Positions 34,842 through 43,990 of a stretch of 64,000 nt of DNA are shown one piece after another (position 1 is the first letter of the stretch; every line of letters begins with the position of its first letter). The DNA comes from Bdellovibrionaceae bacterium UBA6776 (GTDB lineage Bacteria; Bdellovibrionota; Bdellovibrionia; Bdellovibrionales; UBA1609): positions 1 to 64,000 of the forward strand of contig DKGG01000062.1 in assembly GCA_002453155.1 (NCBI GenBank), read 5' to 3'. Under the pieces are notes generated by a model that was not told where the DNA came from, made no database searches, and saw nothing but the letters and a program-made list of their open reading frames with translations. The position numbers and the translations under genes were made by a program.

Positions 34842-34854
34842 CGATAAGTTATCG
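34842..34854. promoter_or_regulatory. 13-bp palindrome at the helicase gene start
   Basis: CGATAAGTTATCG is a perfect inverted repeat (6 bp, one central G) ending four bases before the helicase ATG. It occupies the place of the ribosome binding site, and no Shine-Dalgarno is visible. It could be an operator or an RNA hairpin; I cannot tell which. Confidence 0.35.
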
Positions 34855-34858
34855 GTCC

Positions 34859-36886
34859 ATGAATTCTGAAGACAAATGGCTCAAAGATTTAAATCCCGAA
34901 CAGCGTGAAGCTGCCAAACACAACGAAGGACCCCTCTTGATTTTGGCCGGTGCTGGATCGGGAAAGACCACGGTTTTGGTGGCGCGCACGGGGCGCCTGA
35001 TTGACGAAAAAGTCGCCAAGGCCGAGCGCATTTGTGTTTTAACGTTCACCAACAAAGCCGCTTTTGAACTCAAAAGTCGAGTGGTTAAAAAAATCGGTCC
35101 GCAAGCCAAGAAGGTTTGGACGGGAACCTTTCATGGTTTCGGTTTACAATTCTTAAAAGAATTTTGGAAAGAGGCGGAGCTTCCCAAACGTTTTGGCGTG
35201 ATTGATGCCAGTGACTCTATGGCCGTGTTGAAAGACCTGATGCGGGATCATTCGGCCTACGAAAAAGAACGCTTTTCTATGGAGCGTTTGATGGCGAAAA
35301 TCTCAACGCTGAGGCAAACAGGTCGGGAAAGCTCTTTAGATGACACCATCGAAAGCAGTATGGCCTTGGTGCTGGCTCCGAAATACATTCGAAAGTTGAA
35401 GCATCTCGGAGTGGTGGACTTTGAAGAGCTGCTTTTGAGACCTCTTCGGTTAATGAAGGAAAACGAAGCCATTCATGAAAAAATGCGCAGTCGTTATGAC
35501 TTTTTGATGGTGGATGAGTTTCAAGACACCAACAACACTCAGATGAAGTTGATCGATGAACTGACTTCGGCCCATCGAAACATTGCGGTGGTCGGAGATG
35601 ACGATCAGTCCATCTATGGATGGCGCGGAGCCGAGATTCAAAACATTTTGGGATTTCCAAAGCGTTTTGAAAATTGCGTCACCATTCGGTTGGAAAGAAA
35701 CTACCGCTCTTCGGGGCGAATCATTGAACTGGCCAATGGAGTGATTTCAAACAATGACCAGCGTCACGAAAAGATTTTAAGACCGGGTCTTGCCAATGAA
35801 GGGGAGAAACCCGAAGTTTTTGTTTTTGAAAATGAAAACGATGAAGTGGAACAAGTGGTTTCCGAGTTGATGGAATTTTCGAAGAAGGGATATTCCTTTC
35901 GAGACATTGCCATTTTGTACCGCTCCAATTCACAAGGTGGCCTTTTGGAAGGTGGCCTTCGAAGGGCCAACATTCCCTATAAGATCACTGGTGGAACGGC
36001 GCTGTTTGATCGAAAAGAAGTGAAAGATGTTTTGGCTTTGATTCGTTCCAGTCTTTTTCCCACAGAGGTTTCTTTTCGACGGATTATCAATACTCCCCCT
36101 CGAGGAGTGGGAGAAAAGACTTTGGAAGCCATCGAAAGCTTGCCTTCAGATTTGGATTTTTACCGAAAGTCCAAAGAATGGGTGAAGGAAAACAGTGAGG
36201 AAAAGGCGGCCAAAAACATTCAAGAGCTTTTTGAATTCCTGCAAAACTTGAAACATCAATTGGTGAAGAATCCAAAATCTGCGGAAGATGTTTTGCTGGA
36301 AGAGTTGGATCGTTTGGGTTATCGCAAATTTGTTTTTCAAAATTACCGCGAAGCTCAAGTTGCAGAAAAACGCTGGTTTGGCGTAATGATTTTAGGTCGG
36401 ATTTTGGACGGCATGTTTGGTCGCCATGGTCGGTCCTATGAAACTTTGGACAAGTTTATTGACGCCATGGAGCTTCGAGATCCAGTGGAGCAAGAGGGCG
36501 ACACGCCGGCCAACGAAGTGCAGATGATGACTTTACATGCCTGTAAGGGATTGGAGTTTCCCCTGGTGTTTTTGGTGGGCGTGGAGGAAGAGCTTCTTCC
36601 TCACTCCAAATTGGGCCAAGATGTGAGCGAAGAGCGTCGCCTTTTTTATGTGGGCGTCACTCGAGCCAAAAAGCATTTGATTTTGACTCGTGTTCGAGCG
36701 CGAAAGCGCCATGGCAAATTGATGCCGGTTTCTCCTTCACGGTTTTTGGTGGAACTGGATCCCGCTCTGTATGAAGAGCTGAATGGAGGCCGGCCTTTGG
36801 CTCAAGGGCAAAGAGAGTCCATGATGGCGGATCTTTATAAGAAGCTCAATGCGCAGATCAAAGCCAACGAGGCGGAGGGTGTTTGA
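34859..36886 (+). CDS. UvrD/Rep/PcrA-family DNA helicase
   Basis: A superfamily 1A 3'-5' helicase of 675 aa. The motifs in order are AGAGSGKT (Walker A), VLTFTNKAA (Ia), VDEFQDTN (II), VVGDDDQSIYGWRGA (III), LERNYRS (IV), MTLHACKGLEFPLVFLVGVEEELLP-type motif V and RRLFYVGVTRAKK (VI). It should act in repair and replication restart. It lacks the long C-terminal tail of some UvrD proteins. The stop overlaps the TTG start of the rhomboid gene, so the two are coupled. Confidence 0.93.
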   Translation: MNSEDKWLKDLNPEQREAAKHNEGPLLILAGAGSGKTTVLVARTGRLIDEKVAKAERICVLTFTNKAAFELKSRVVKKIGPQAKKVWTGTFHGFGLQFLKEFWKEAELPKRFGVIDASDSMAVLKDLMRDHSAYEKERFSMERLMAKISTLRQTGRESSLDDTIESSMALVLAPKYIRKLKHLGVVDFEELLLRPLRLMKENEAIHEKMRSRYDFLMVDEFQDTNNTQMKLIDELTSAHRNIAVVGDDDQSIYGWRGAEIQNILGFPKRFENCVTIRLERNYRSSGRIIELANGVISNNDQRHEKILRPGLANEGEKPEVFVFENENDEVEQVVSELMEFSKKGYSFRDIAILYRSNSQGGLLEGGLRRANIPYKITGGTALFDRKEVKDVLALIRSSLFPTEVSFRRIINTPPRGVGEKTLEAIESLPSDLDFYRKSKEWVKENSEEKAAKNIQELFEFLQNLKHQLVKNPKSAEDVLLEELDRLGYRKFVFQNYREAQVAEKRWFGVMILGRILDGMFGRHGRSYETLDKFIDAMELRDPVEQEGDTPANEVQMMTLHACKGLEFPLVFLVGVEEELLPHSKLGQDVSEERRLFYVGVTRAKKHLILTRVRARKRHGKLMPVSPSRFLVELDPALYEELNGGRPLAQGQRESMMADLYKKLNAQIKANEAEGV

Positions 36887-37572
36887 GTCGAATTGAAGTT
36901 CGAATTGTCAAAACCCTGATGTCGAGAAAGCCCAATCAGTGGGGAATTCTGTTTGGGGGAACTTTAATTCTCCTCTCCAGTTTACTGTCTTTAAGAGCAT
37001 GGGAAGACGAAGCGCTGTTTCAATGGGCCATGAGTTCAAGAGACTTGGTTTTTCAGCAAGGGCAGTATTATCGACTGATCACGGCGATTTTTCTCCATGG
37101 AGACTTGGGCCATTTGCTTTCCAACTCCTATATGCTTTTGGTCTTAAGCATTTTTGTTTTTGGAACCTTGGGAATTTCCAATCGGGGATCCTTTGTCCTT
37201 CTTCTGTATAGTTTTTTGGGAGCCGTTGCGGTGCAGGCGATGACTTTGATGAGTTATCCTGCTCAGGTGGGGCTTCTGGGAGCCTCGGGGTGGGTTTATC
37301 TTTTGGCAGGATTTTGGTTTTTCAATTATCTGTGGATTGACCGTCGGAGGAAATTTTTTAACCGATGGATTCGTGTCATCGGAGTTTCTTTGGTGATTTT
37401 ATTTCCCACCACCTTCGAAGAAAATGTCAGCTACTTGGCCCATTTGTATGGCTTTATCGTGGGGGCCCTTTTTGCTTTAGGATATTTCATTACTATGCGG
37501 TCTAGGGTCCGCCAATTCGAAGAAGTGCAAATTCTTAACGAGGAATTTCTTCCTGAAGAACCGCTTGATTGA
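36883..37572 (+). CDS. Rhomboid-family intramembrane serine protease
   Basis: The 229-aa protein has six or so membrane helices. The catalytic pieces are present: HGDLGHLLSNSYML with the oxyanion-loop His/Asn, GLLGASGWVY with the nucleophile Ser in GASG, and AHLYGF with the catalytic His. It should cleave membrane proteins within the bilayer; substrates are unknown. The start is the TTG at 36883 with GGAGGG upstream, overlapping the helicase stop. Its 3' end overlaps the convergent gene at 37535 by 38 bp. Confidence 0.88.
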   Translation: MSRIEVRIVKTLMSRKPNQWGILFGGTLILLSSLLSLRAWEDEALFQWAMSSRDLVFQQGQYYRLITAIFLHGDLGHLLSNSYMLLVLSIFVFGTLGISNRGSFVLLLYSFLGAVAVQAMTLMSYPAQVGLLGASGWVYLLAGFWFFNYLWIDRRRKFFNRWIRVIGVSLVILFPTTFEENVSYLAHLYGFIVGALFALGYFITMRSRVRQFEEVQILNEEFLPEEPLD

Positions 37573-38161
37573 AAAGATCCGAGTAGTTCATTCCTTGCTC
37601 GGCAAACTCTTTCATTTTAGAGGCGATCTTTTTCACCACGGGGCTTGAGGCATTCTGAGCCACTTCCATCAAACTGGAAATTTGTGTGGGATCTTTGATC
37701 AAAGCTTCTTCAAGACTTTGAAGAGCCATGATGCGAAAGCTCTCCTCGCGGCGATAGCTCTCCTCTCCTTTAGTGTGGGGCTTGAAGTCTCGATCTTGAA
37801 AAGGGTTCTTGGCGTTCGCAATTCGAACGTAGCTTTTTAAAGGCAGGGGGTGGATTTTCTTAAGGGCCACCCAAGCTTCCAATCGAGTTTCCATGGATTG
37901 AGCGGAATCCAAAAACAGATCCACCCATTTTTGCGCCTCTTTTTCATGGTCTTCCATGGCCAAAGTTCTGTTTGAAGCCGGTTCTTTTTGATCCCCTTTT
38001 GGAGATTCCACTTCCGTCAAAACCTTAGCAACCTTCGCTTGCGAAGGGGCCTCTTCCACGGCGGGAAGGGTGGGGCGATCCCCGGGTCCATTAAAAAAGA
38101 GCAAAGTGGCCAGCGCAATGATGCTGACCACAAAGAAACTGAAACTAAAAGCTTTTTTCAA
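37535..38161 (-). CDS. Membrane-anchored or exported protein, function unknown
   Basis: The 208-aa protein begins with one hydrophobic helix (about 4-23) that may be a signal peptide or anchor. A Pro/Glu/Lys-rich linker (to about 70) and an all-helical region (75-208), possibly HEAT/ARM-like, follow. The start codon is TTG with AGGGG five bases ahead. It is 10 bp after the metzincin-motif gene, so the two probably form an operon. The family is not recognised. Its end overlaps the rhomboid gene on the other strand. Confidence 0.75.
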   Translation of the reverse strand: MKKAFSFSFFVVSIIALATLLFFNGPGDRPTLPAVEEAPSQAKVAKVLTEVESPKGDQKEPASNRTLAMEDHEKEAQKWVDLFLDSAQSMETRLEAWVALKKIHPLPLKSYVRIANAKNPFQDRDFKPHTKGEESYRREESFRIMALQSLEEALIKDPTQISSLMEVAQNASSPVVKKIASKMKEFAEQGMNYSDLFNQAVLQEEIPR

Positions 38162-38171
38162 AGTATCCCCT

Positions 38172-39581
38172 TTAGTGCGACGCCACCGATTGCGCCTCTA
38201 CATATAGGTATGGCATGACTCGCTGGCTCATCTCAATCCATTTTCCAGTATGTCCAGAAAAATTGATCATCTCACCATAAGAATAGCGTCCTTGGTCTTC
38301 GTTTAGAACATAAATTTCACCGCTTGTGGAAAGACCATAAGAGGTGTTTTCCAGAGGAAATGCTCGATAGAGATTCGAAGGCACGTAATGATCCAAAGGA
38401 TAGACCGCATACATTCGGTTCAATGTGCAGGTGGTTTCATAAAGTCTTCCGGATTGACCAACAAGCATGTCTCGGACCGTGTGCCCATCTGGGATCACTG
38501 AAATCATCGACACCATGGGTTCGTCAAAAGCAGACGCCGGAATGGCTTGAAGCCCTTTTTCTCCACAAAGCGAGGTGACTTTGTTTTTCAGCAACAGACT
38601 GCCGTTGGTGTTGTAGCCAGCGCCAATAAATTGAGCACGCTCACTGACGGGCAAACTGTTGTAGTGGTCTGCAAACATTCCTAACCGAGAGGCATTGGAC
38701 TCCAAATCATCGTTCAAGCGGTAGGCCTTTTTTGTGGGGTCCATGGGATAAAAGATGGTTTCAAGACCCGCTGTAAAAATGCGAGCAGGCTCTCTCAGTT
38801 TTTTGATCCGTGAAACCTTGTCTCCCTTTTTGGGGTCCCAAGAGTAAATTTCTCCGGATTCGTTCTCCACCAAAAAGTCTTTGTGAATTTTCACATTCGT
38901 CTTTTCGTTGAACTGATTGTACATCACAAACAATGCCGAAGCGCGAGCAAAAGCTTTGGTGCCTTCGTCAAAGCGTTCACTTAAAAGTCCCAAAGCCACG
39001 TTGGCTTGAATGGAAATCGCATAGGAACCTTTGTCATTGATGTTGTTGTCACACGCCCCTTTGGAGCCAAAAAGTGCCCCTTGAGTGCAAGTGACGTGGC
39101 CGTAACCATCAAAGTGGCGGACTTCATGCAGAAGAGTTTCCAAGCGCCCGATGCGCGGTTGTTGGTAGAAGACTTCACACAGGTTGATGACTCCGGGAAG
39201 AAAAGGATAAACGTAGGCGACCACGCCCTGCCGACAGGATTTTCCATTGAGATCAAAGGCATTGGCTCGAGTGGTAAAGTAGTTCCACCAGGCCTTTTCA
39301 TCCACGGCCTTCTTTGAGAAGTCGTCTTGAGTTTTAAAGCCAGAAAGGTCCGGAATGCTCAACTCTCTTAGATCCACGAGGGTTTCCACAATTTGAGTCC
39401 ATTGGGGTCCCATTTCTTTGCTGCAGATTTCGGGTTTGCCACTGTCCGCAAAAGTTTTGAGTTGTTTAAAGTTTTGAGACAACTCTTGGAGCGTTTGGTT
39501 TGAAAAGCAGGTTTCAGCAGTGGCCGTGTGTGCGGCAATCGAGCTGATTAGAATGGCTCCAAAAAGAATGGCAGATCTCAT
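38172..39581 (-). CDS. Exported protein with a metzincin-type zinc motif
   Basis: About 469 aa with a signal peptide (1-22, ending ATAE). At about residues 158-168 the sequence HEVRHFDGYGH fits the metzincin pattern HExxHxxGxxH exactly, so a zinc-dependent protease is plausible. The usual Met-turn could not be located by eye. Conserved-looking Cys residues suggest disulfides. The C-terminal half (about 260-469) has repeated beta-type segments such as SGEIYSWDP and SGEIYVLNED that may form a propeller. The ATG at 39581 is preceded by GGGGGGAAAAT. Confidence 0.75.
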   Translation of the reverse strand: MRSAILFGAILISSIAAHTATAETCFSNQTLQELSQNFKQLKTFADSGKPEICSKEMGPQWTQIVETLVDLRELSIPDLSGFKTQDDFSKKAVDEKAWWNYFTTRANAFDLNGKSCRQGVVAYVYPFLPGVINLCEVFYQQPRIGRLETLLHEVRHFDGYGHVTCTQGALFGSKGACDNNINDKGSYAISIQANVALGLLSERFDEGTKAFARASALFVMYNQFNEKTNVKIHKDFLVENESGEIYSWDPKKGDKVSRIKKLREPARIFTAGLETIFYPMDPTKKAYRLNDDLESNASRLGMFADHYNSLPVSERAQFIGAGYNTNGSLLLKNKVTSLCGEKGLQAIPASAFDEPMVSMISVIPDGHTVRDMLVGQSGRLYETTCTLNRMYAVYPLDHYVPSNLYRAFPLENTSYGLSTSGEIYVLNEDQGRYSYGEMINFSGHTGKWIEMSQRVMPYLYVEAQSVASH

Positions 39582-39766
39582 ATTTTCCCCCCGGTTTAAG
39601 AAATCTGAACTCAAAATCGTGATTCCAGGGGTTTGGGTCAAAGCGGTGGTCCCAGAATGGACGGCTTTTGAAATTTTTACCTGATATTTTTTATCCAGCC
39701 ATTTGAATTAATTTTAAATGCCATAGGCTATTCTTTTGGAAGCGGGGCGAGTAAGTTGGTGGGCTT

Positions 39767-40450
39767 ATGAAACCCTTCCTGATTTTGTGCCCTTTAAAGT
39801 TAGAAATGAACGCACTGGTGGCAGAGCTCGAAGCCAAAGGCTTTGAATTTTTGGACGAGCAAAAGTCTGGACTCACGCTCAAGAAAGAATCCAAAGGCTC
39901 CTTTTACGTGGCCGTTGGCGGTCATGGGAAGGTGCAGTTCGCCCTGAGTACACTCCATTTTTTAATGGAGTTCCCGAATCTTCAAGGAGTCATCAGTGTG
40001 GGTTCGGCCGGAGCTTTAAGCCCGGAGGTTCATGTGGGTCATGTGGTGGTTTCTGAAGCGGTGGTCGAGCACGATCATAAACTTTTATATGTGTCTCGTC
40101 CCTTGCCACGGTTTTCAGGAGGAAAGCGGTTTCTTGAGGTGTTAAAAGATTCTCAACTGGATTTTGAAAACGGAAACCTTCATTTTGGCCTCATCGCCAG
40201 TGGAGATGAGGACGTCATGGAGTGGGAACGGGCTCAGGAAATTTTCAAACAGACCCATGCGTTGGCAGTTGCGTGGGAAGGGGCCGGTGGCGCAAGGGCC
40301 TGCGAATACAAAAAGCTACCTTTTATGGAAATTCGCGGGATTACAGACATTGCAGATGAGAATGTGGTGACGGATTTTTCAACAAATTTAAAATTGGTCT
40401 TTCCCCGGTTGGCGCAGGTGGTGATTGCTCTGGCAGAGAGATTGGGGTAG
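39767..40450 (+). CDS. Nucleoside phosphorylase/nucleosidase superfamily protein (MTAN-like)
   Basis: The 227-aa protein has the MTA/SAH nucleosidase fold. GVISVGSAGALSP is the phosphate/ribose loop, GLIASGDEDV corresponds to the GDqF segment, and IRGITDIAD contains the catalytic Asp. The substrate motif that usually reads AvdMEsaA is AVAWEGAGGARAC; the ribose-binding Glu is kept but Met is replaced. It may hydrolyse methylthioadenosine, S-adenosylhomocysteine or a related nucleoside. The gene stands alone upstream of the PLD-like gene. Confidence 0.82.
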   Translation: MKPFLILCPLKLEMNALVAELEAKGFEFLDEQKSGLTLKKESKGSFYVAVGGHGKVQFALSTLHFLMEFPNLQGVISVGSAGALSPEVHVGHVVVSEAVVEHDHKLLYVSRPLPRFSGGKRFLEVLKDSQLDFENGNLHFGLIASGDEDVMEWERAQEIFKQTHALAVAWEGAGGARACEYKKLPFMEIRGITDIADENVVTDFSTNLKLVFPRLAQVVIALAERLG

Positions 40451-40505
40451 GGGACTGAGTTCAGAATCCAAAGTTTTTTTGGATGGGGTTAAAGAGGGGG
40501 ATTTC

Positions 40506-41864
40506 TTGAAAGTTGCATTTGTTCTTCAACTGGTCATTTCGCTGTTCCTATTTTCTTCTGAGAGTTTCGCAAGCATCGAAGCTTATTTTCACCCTTATGA
40601 CTCCACCTTTGAAAAGATCGCCGCGCAAATCGATCAGGTGCAATCCACCATGGACATTGCCATGTATAATATGGATCACAAGGAATCGAATCCGATCATC
40701 GCTAAGTTGGCCTCTCCGTCCATTCAAAAAAAGATAAAGTCGGGACAGCTGAAAGTTCGAATTGTTTTCAATGGCAAACCCAACCGTGTGGGTTACAAAT
40801 TGGAAAAATTTGAAGAGCTTGGAATTGATGCGCGCTACATCGGGCTGGGAAAGAAAATTCATCATAAATTTGCGGTGATGGATTCTCGAGAGAATACACC
40901 GCGACTGATTACAGGTTCAGCCAATTGGTCCCAGCTTTCTCGAGAGCATTACAGTGAAAATATCATGTTTTTTGTAGGTGAGTCTGAAGTTGCCGTGAAC
41001 TTTCAAAAGGAATTTGATCTTTTGTGGTCGCTAGCAAATGAGTACGGTCGAGAAGAAGTGGGTTCTACGACCAATGACTTCTTGGCGGCTAAGGATCGAA
41101 ACCCGTCCATTCAATCTTTCTTCAATACCGAAAACTTTAAAGTTCGAGACGGGCGTTTGGTGGATGATGATTCCAAAGAAGGCTTTGAGTTGACCCGTGA
41201 AGTGGTTCGAGAAATTGATGGCGCACGAAAATCTTTGGAAATTGCCAGCACGCGCTTAAAATTAAGGCCGGTTTTTGATGCGCTGTTGAGAGCAGCTTCC
41301 AGAGGCGTAAAAATCGACTTTGTGGTGACCATGGCTGAGTATCAAACGTTGTCCTACCGAAAGGACAAAGAAGTTCCACCTTGCAAGGAGGAATATTCTC
41401 AAGAGTGTTCCGAAAGTCACAACTATACGGTGTTTTTGGCCAGACATGATTATCCGGGAAGTGAAAATGTTCATGTGCGCGTGAAGTATTTTGATTTCAA
41501 TCCGAAGGGTCATTTGGCCAAGCAAATGCATTCCAAATATATGATTGTGGATGCGAAAAAAGTTTGTTCGGGTTCCTTCAATTGGTCGTACTCTGCGGAA
41601 TACAGCCACATTGAAAATTTAGTTTGTTTTGACGGCCGTAAATACAAGTCGGCGTTAAAAAGCTTCGAAGCGGATTTTGATTACACTTTCAATTTGCGAA
41701 GACAAGACTTTGAAAAGTTAAAAAAAGAGTTTTCAGACCGCTTGAATCTTCATCAATACGGAAAGTGCAGCTTCGCTCCCATTTCATTGGAATTTGAGCA
41801 ACTGGATGAAATGTTTGAACTTGAGAAGAAATATCAGATAAGATTTATGGACATCTGTTCTTAG
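40506..41864 (+). CDS. Exported phospholipase D-like protein with two HKD motifs
   Basis: About 452 aa with a signal peptide (1-21). Two PLD domains are visible: HHKFAVMD followed by TGSANWS (about 120-145), and HSKYMIVD followed by SGSFNWS (about 340-365). Two intact HxKxxxxD motifs mean a complete active site for phosphodiester cleavage, either of phospholipid or of nucleic acid. Being exported, it may act in the periplasm or on other cells. The start is TTG at 40506, with GAGGGGG about five bases before; a longer frame overlaps the preceding gene and hides the signal peptide. Confidence 0.85.
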   Translation: MKVAFVLQLVISLFLFSSESFASIEAYFHPYDSTFEKIAAQIDQVQSTMDIAMYNMDHKESNPIIAKLASPSIQKKIKSGQLKVRIVFNGKPNRVGYKLEKFEELGIDARYIGLGKKIHHKFAVMDSRENTPRLITGSANWSQLSREHYSENIMFFVGESEVAVNFQKEFDLLWSLANEYGREEVGSTTNDFLAAKDRNPSIQSFFNTENFKVRDGRLVDDDSKEGFELTREVVREIDGARKSLEIASTRLKLRPVFDALLRAASRGVKIDFVVTMAEYQTLSYRKDKEVPPCKEEYSQECSESHNYTVFLARHDYPGSENVHVRVKYFDFNPKGHLAKQMHSKYMIVDAKKVCSGSFNWSYSAEYSHIENLVCFDGRKYKSALKSFEADFDYTFNLRRQDFEKLKKEFSDRLNLHQYGKCSFAPISLEFEQLDEMFELEKKYQIRFMDICS

Positions 41865-41873
41865 GAGGCCTTT

Positions 41874-42566
41874 ATGTCGACTCTTTTTTACCAACTTTTC
41901 GAACACGAATCCAGCACCTACACTTATGTGATCGGCGATGCCTCTACAAAAGAAGTCGCTGTGATTGATCCGGTGAAAGAGACCTTGGAGCGAGATCTTC
42001 AATTTCTGAAAGAGATGAATTTTAAGGTGAAATATGTCTTAGAAACCCATGTCCACGCAGATCACATCACTTCGGCAAGTTCGTTAAGATCTGAGCTGGG
42101 TGCAAAGGTGGGATTGAGTGAAGGCTCAAAAGTAGATTGTGCGGATATGCTTTTGAAGGATGGTCAGGAATTGGAATTGGGTGCTTATAAAGTTAAGGCG
42201 CTGACCACTCCCGGTCACACCGACAGCTGCATGAGCTATGTCTTCGAGGGAAATGTGTTTACAGGAGATGCCTTGTTGATTCGAGGTTGCGGGCGCACGG
42301 ATTTTCAACAGGGCTCACCAGAGAAGCTTTTTGAAAGTGTTCGAACAAAATTGTTTGCGCTTCCTGATGAGACGCGGGTGTATCCGGCCCATGATTACAA
42401 GGGGAAGACTTCCAGCTCGATTGGTGAGGAGAAAAACTTAAATCCTCGGTTGAAGCTGTCGAATTCTTTTGAGGACTTTAAAGCCATTATGGACAATTTG
42501 AACCTGGCTCATCCCAAAAAAATCAAGGAATCCTTGCCGGCCAATATGAAGTGCGGCTCCCTTTAG
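41874..42566 (+). CDS. ETHE1-like persulfide dioxygenase (MBL fold)
   Basis: The 230-aa metallo-beta-lactamase-fold protein has the ETHE1 signatures: THVHADH (metal site), PGHTDSCMSY, FTGDALLIRGCGRTDFQ and YPAHDYKG. ETHE1 enzymes oxidise glutathione persulfide to sulfite with a mononuclear iron. No rhodanese domain is fused. AGGAGG precedes the ATG. It follows the PLD-like gene by nine bp. Confidence 0.92.
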   Translation: MSTLFYQLFEHESSTYTYVIGDASTKEVAVIDPVKETLERDLQFLKEMNFKVKYVLETHVHADHITSASSLRSELGAKVGLSEGSKVDCADMLLKDGQELELGAYKVKALTTPGHTDSCMSYVFEGNVFTGDALLIRGCGRTDFQQGSPEKLFESVRTKLFALPDETRVYPAHDYKGKTSSSIGEEKNLNPRLKLSNSFEDFKAIMDNLNLAHPKKIKESLPANMKCGSL

Positions 42567-42576
42567 TATAGACTGG

Positions 42577-43512
42577 CTAGGGGCGGACCATTTGGACGGC
42601 ATTGGGACGTGCGCGAACCACCAAAGGTGATTTCATTTTGGTCAATTCTCCATCCAAAGAGATCAGCTGAGTTTTTTTGAGAGATTTGATGGTGACCTCT
42701 TTTGAGGCAAAGCAGGTGATGCGTTCTTCCTGATCGAGCTTTTTAGAAAGCCCCTTAAACATCATGCGAAGGGCATCCCACTTTGTATAAGGCTTGGCAA
42801 TGACGATGGCCAATTCATCCTTTTGCAAACACTGGGCGATGTTTGGGGCCAGCTCACTCATTTGAAGCTCGTTGTTGCCCACAAAGATCATGGGCGTTCG
42901 AACTTTATGAGTTTCGTCGTTCAGGGTGATTTGAACTTTTAAGAGCAGTCTGGGACTCAATAAATTTAAAAGGGTGGATAAGAGAGCCACAAACCGATTG
43001 CGGCCAAACTTTGAAATGTGCTCTTCCCGATCCTTAATGGCCTTGGCGTACATGCCTAAACTGGCATTGATGATAAAGACTTGGCCATTCACTTCCGCCA
43101 GGCGGGTGGGTTTGGCGGTCTCTGTGAGAGCCACTTTCAATGCGGCCAAGGGGCGGTCAGGGATTCCGTGGGTGCGGGTGAAGTAGTTGAACGTTCCGCA
43201 GGGGATGGCGCCAATGCGAGCTTTTTTGCCCTGCGCAAATTTGGCCAGTGTTTGGATGGTTCCATCTCCACCGGCGGCGATGACCACGTCCTTTTCGGGC
43301 TGGGCCTTTTTGAGGGCCTCCTGGCAGATATCATCCATTTCTTGGGCAGACCTGGGTTCATAGAGTTCGCAAAGGTAGCCAAATTCAGCGCAGACCTTAG
43401 CGGCCGAATCTTTAAGTATTTTGGCCTCTCCTTGGCCGGAGTTCATATTCAAGACAATGTGCGCACAAGGGGCTGAAGTGTTCAAAAGTGGGGGTCTCCT
43501 TAAGTCTCTCAT
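42577..43512 (-). CDS. Diacylglycerol/lipid kinase family protein
   Basis: The 311-aa protein has the DAGK catalytic pattern: an N-terminal beta strand ending NMNSGQGEAK in place of NPxSG, the loop VVIAAGGDGTIQTLAKF and IGAIPCGTFNYFTRTHGIP. The C-terminal half (130-311) is the beta-sandwich lipid domain. It probably phosphorylates a lipid or sphingoid substrate in the cytoplasm; the exact substrate is not evident. It is convergent with the ETHE1-like gene. Confidence 0.87.
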   Translation of the reverse strand: MRDLRRPPLLNTSAPCAHIVLNMNSGQGEAKILKDSAAKVCAEFGYLCELYEPRSAQEMDDICQEALKKAQPEKDVVIAAGGDGTIQTLAKFAQGKKARIGAIPCGTFNYFTRTHGIPDRPLAALKVALTETAKPTRLAEVNGQVFIINASLGMYAKAIKDREEHISKFGRNRFVALLSTLLNLLSPRLLLKVQITLNDETHKVRTPMIFVGNNELQMSELAPNIAQCLQKDELAIVIAKPYTKWDALRMMFKGLSKKLDQEERITCFASKEVTIKSLKKTQLISLDGELTKMKSPLVVRARPNAVQMVRP

Positions 43513-43600
43513 GGTATTTCCAAAGGGCAGCGAATTCCAAGAAGTCCTTTGATCTTACGTGGCTCTATGATAGTCCAGAGGCTCAGTTCGGGGAGGGCCA

Positions 43601-43987
43601 ATGAAAAAACTTGTAATTTTGGCTTCTATTTTTTTATTTTCCAGCCTTTTGCGGGCCGAAGAGGTTCGTTGCATTGCGGACCATTTTTCCATTGATGGGG
43701 AAAAGGTCTACTTGAGTTTGTTTGTTACGGTTGAGGCCGGCTTGGTCAAAAGCTTCGAGACGGAGTTTTTGGCGGCCAATGGATATTATGTGAAGATGCC
43801 GGTGGATGTGGTCTCCAGCGAGTACATTCCCAGCCGATCTTTAAAGGCTATTTATAATGATGGTTCCGGAGTTCAAAAAACTTTGCAGACGGCTTACGAT
43901 TCCAAAAAAAGCAACTACCCCGGCGCCATCCGCATGACGGGTTACCCCGAGGTTCCCATCACCTGTATGAAATTGGTGGGCTACTGA
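43601..43987 (+). CDS. Small exported protein, function unknown
   Basis: The 128-aa protein has a clear signal peptide (about 1-19, LLRAEE) and a beta-rich mature part with two cysteines (C24 and C123) that could form a disulfide across the domain. GGGGAGGG precedes the ATG. The GNAT gene begins three bases after its stop, so the two may be cotranscribed. No family is recognised. Confidence 0.7.
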   Translation: MKKLVILASIFLFSSLLRAEEVRCIADHFSIDGEKVYLSLFVTVEAGLVKSFETEFLAANGYYVKMPVDVVSSEYIPSRSLKAIYNDGSGVQKTLQTAYDSKKSNYPGAIRMTGYPEVPITCMKLVGY

Positions 43988-43990
43988 TCC

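Noticed and set aside
39700..39723. Near-palindrome CATTTGAA...TTTAAATG upstream of the nucleosidase gene
   Set aside because: It is AT-rich, imperfect and isolated; such repeats are expected by chance in this composition.
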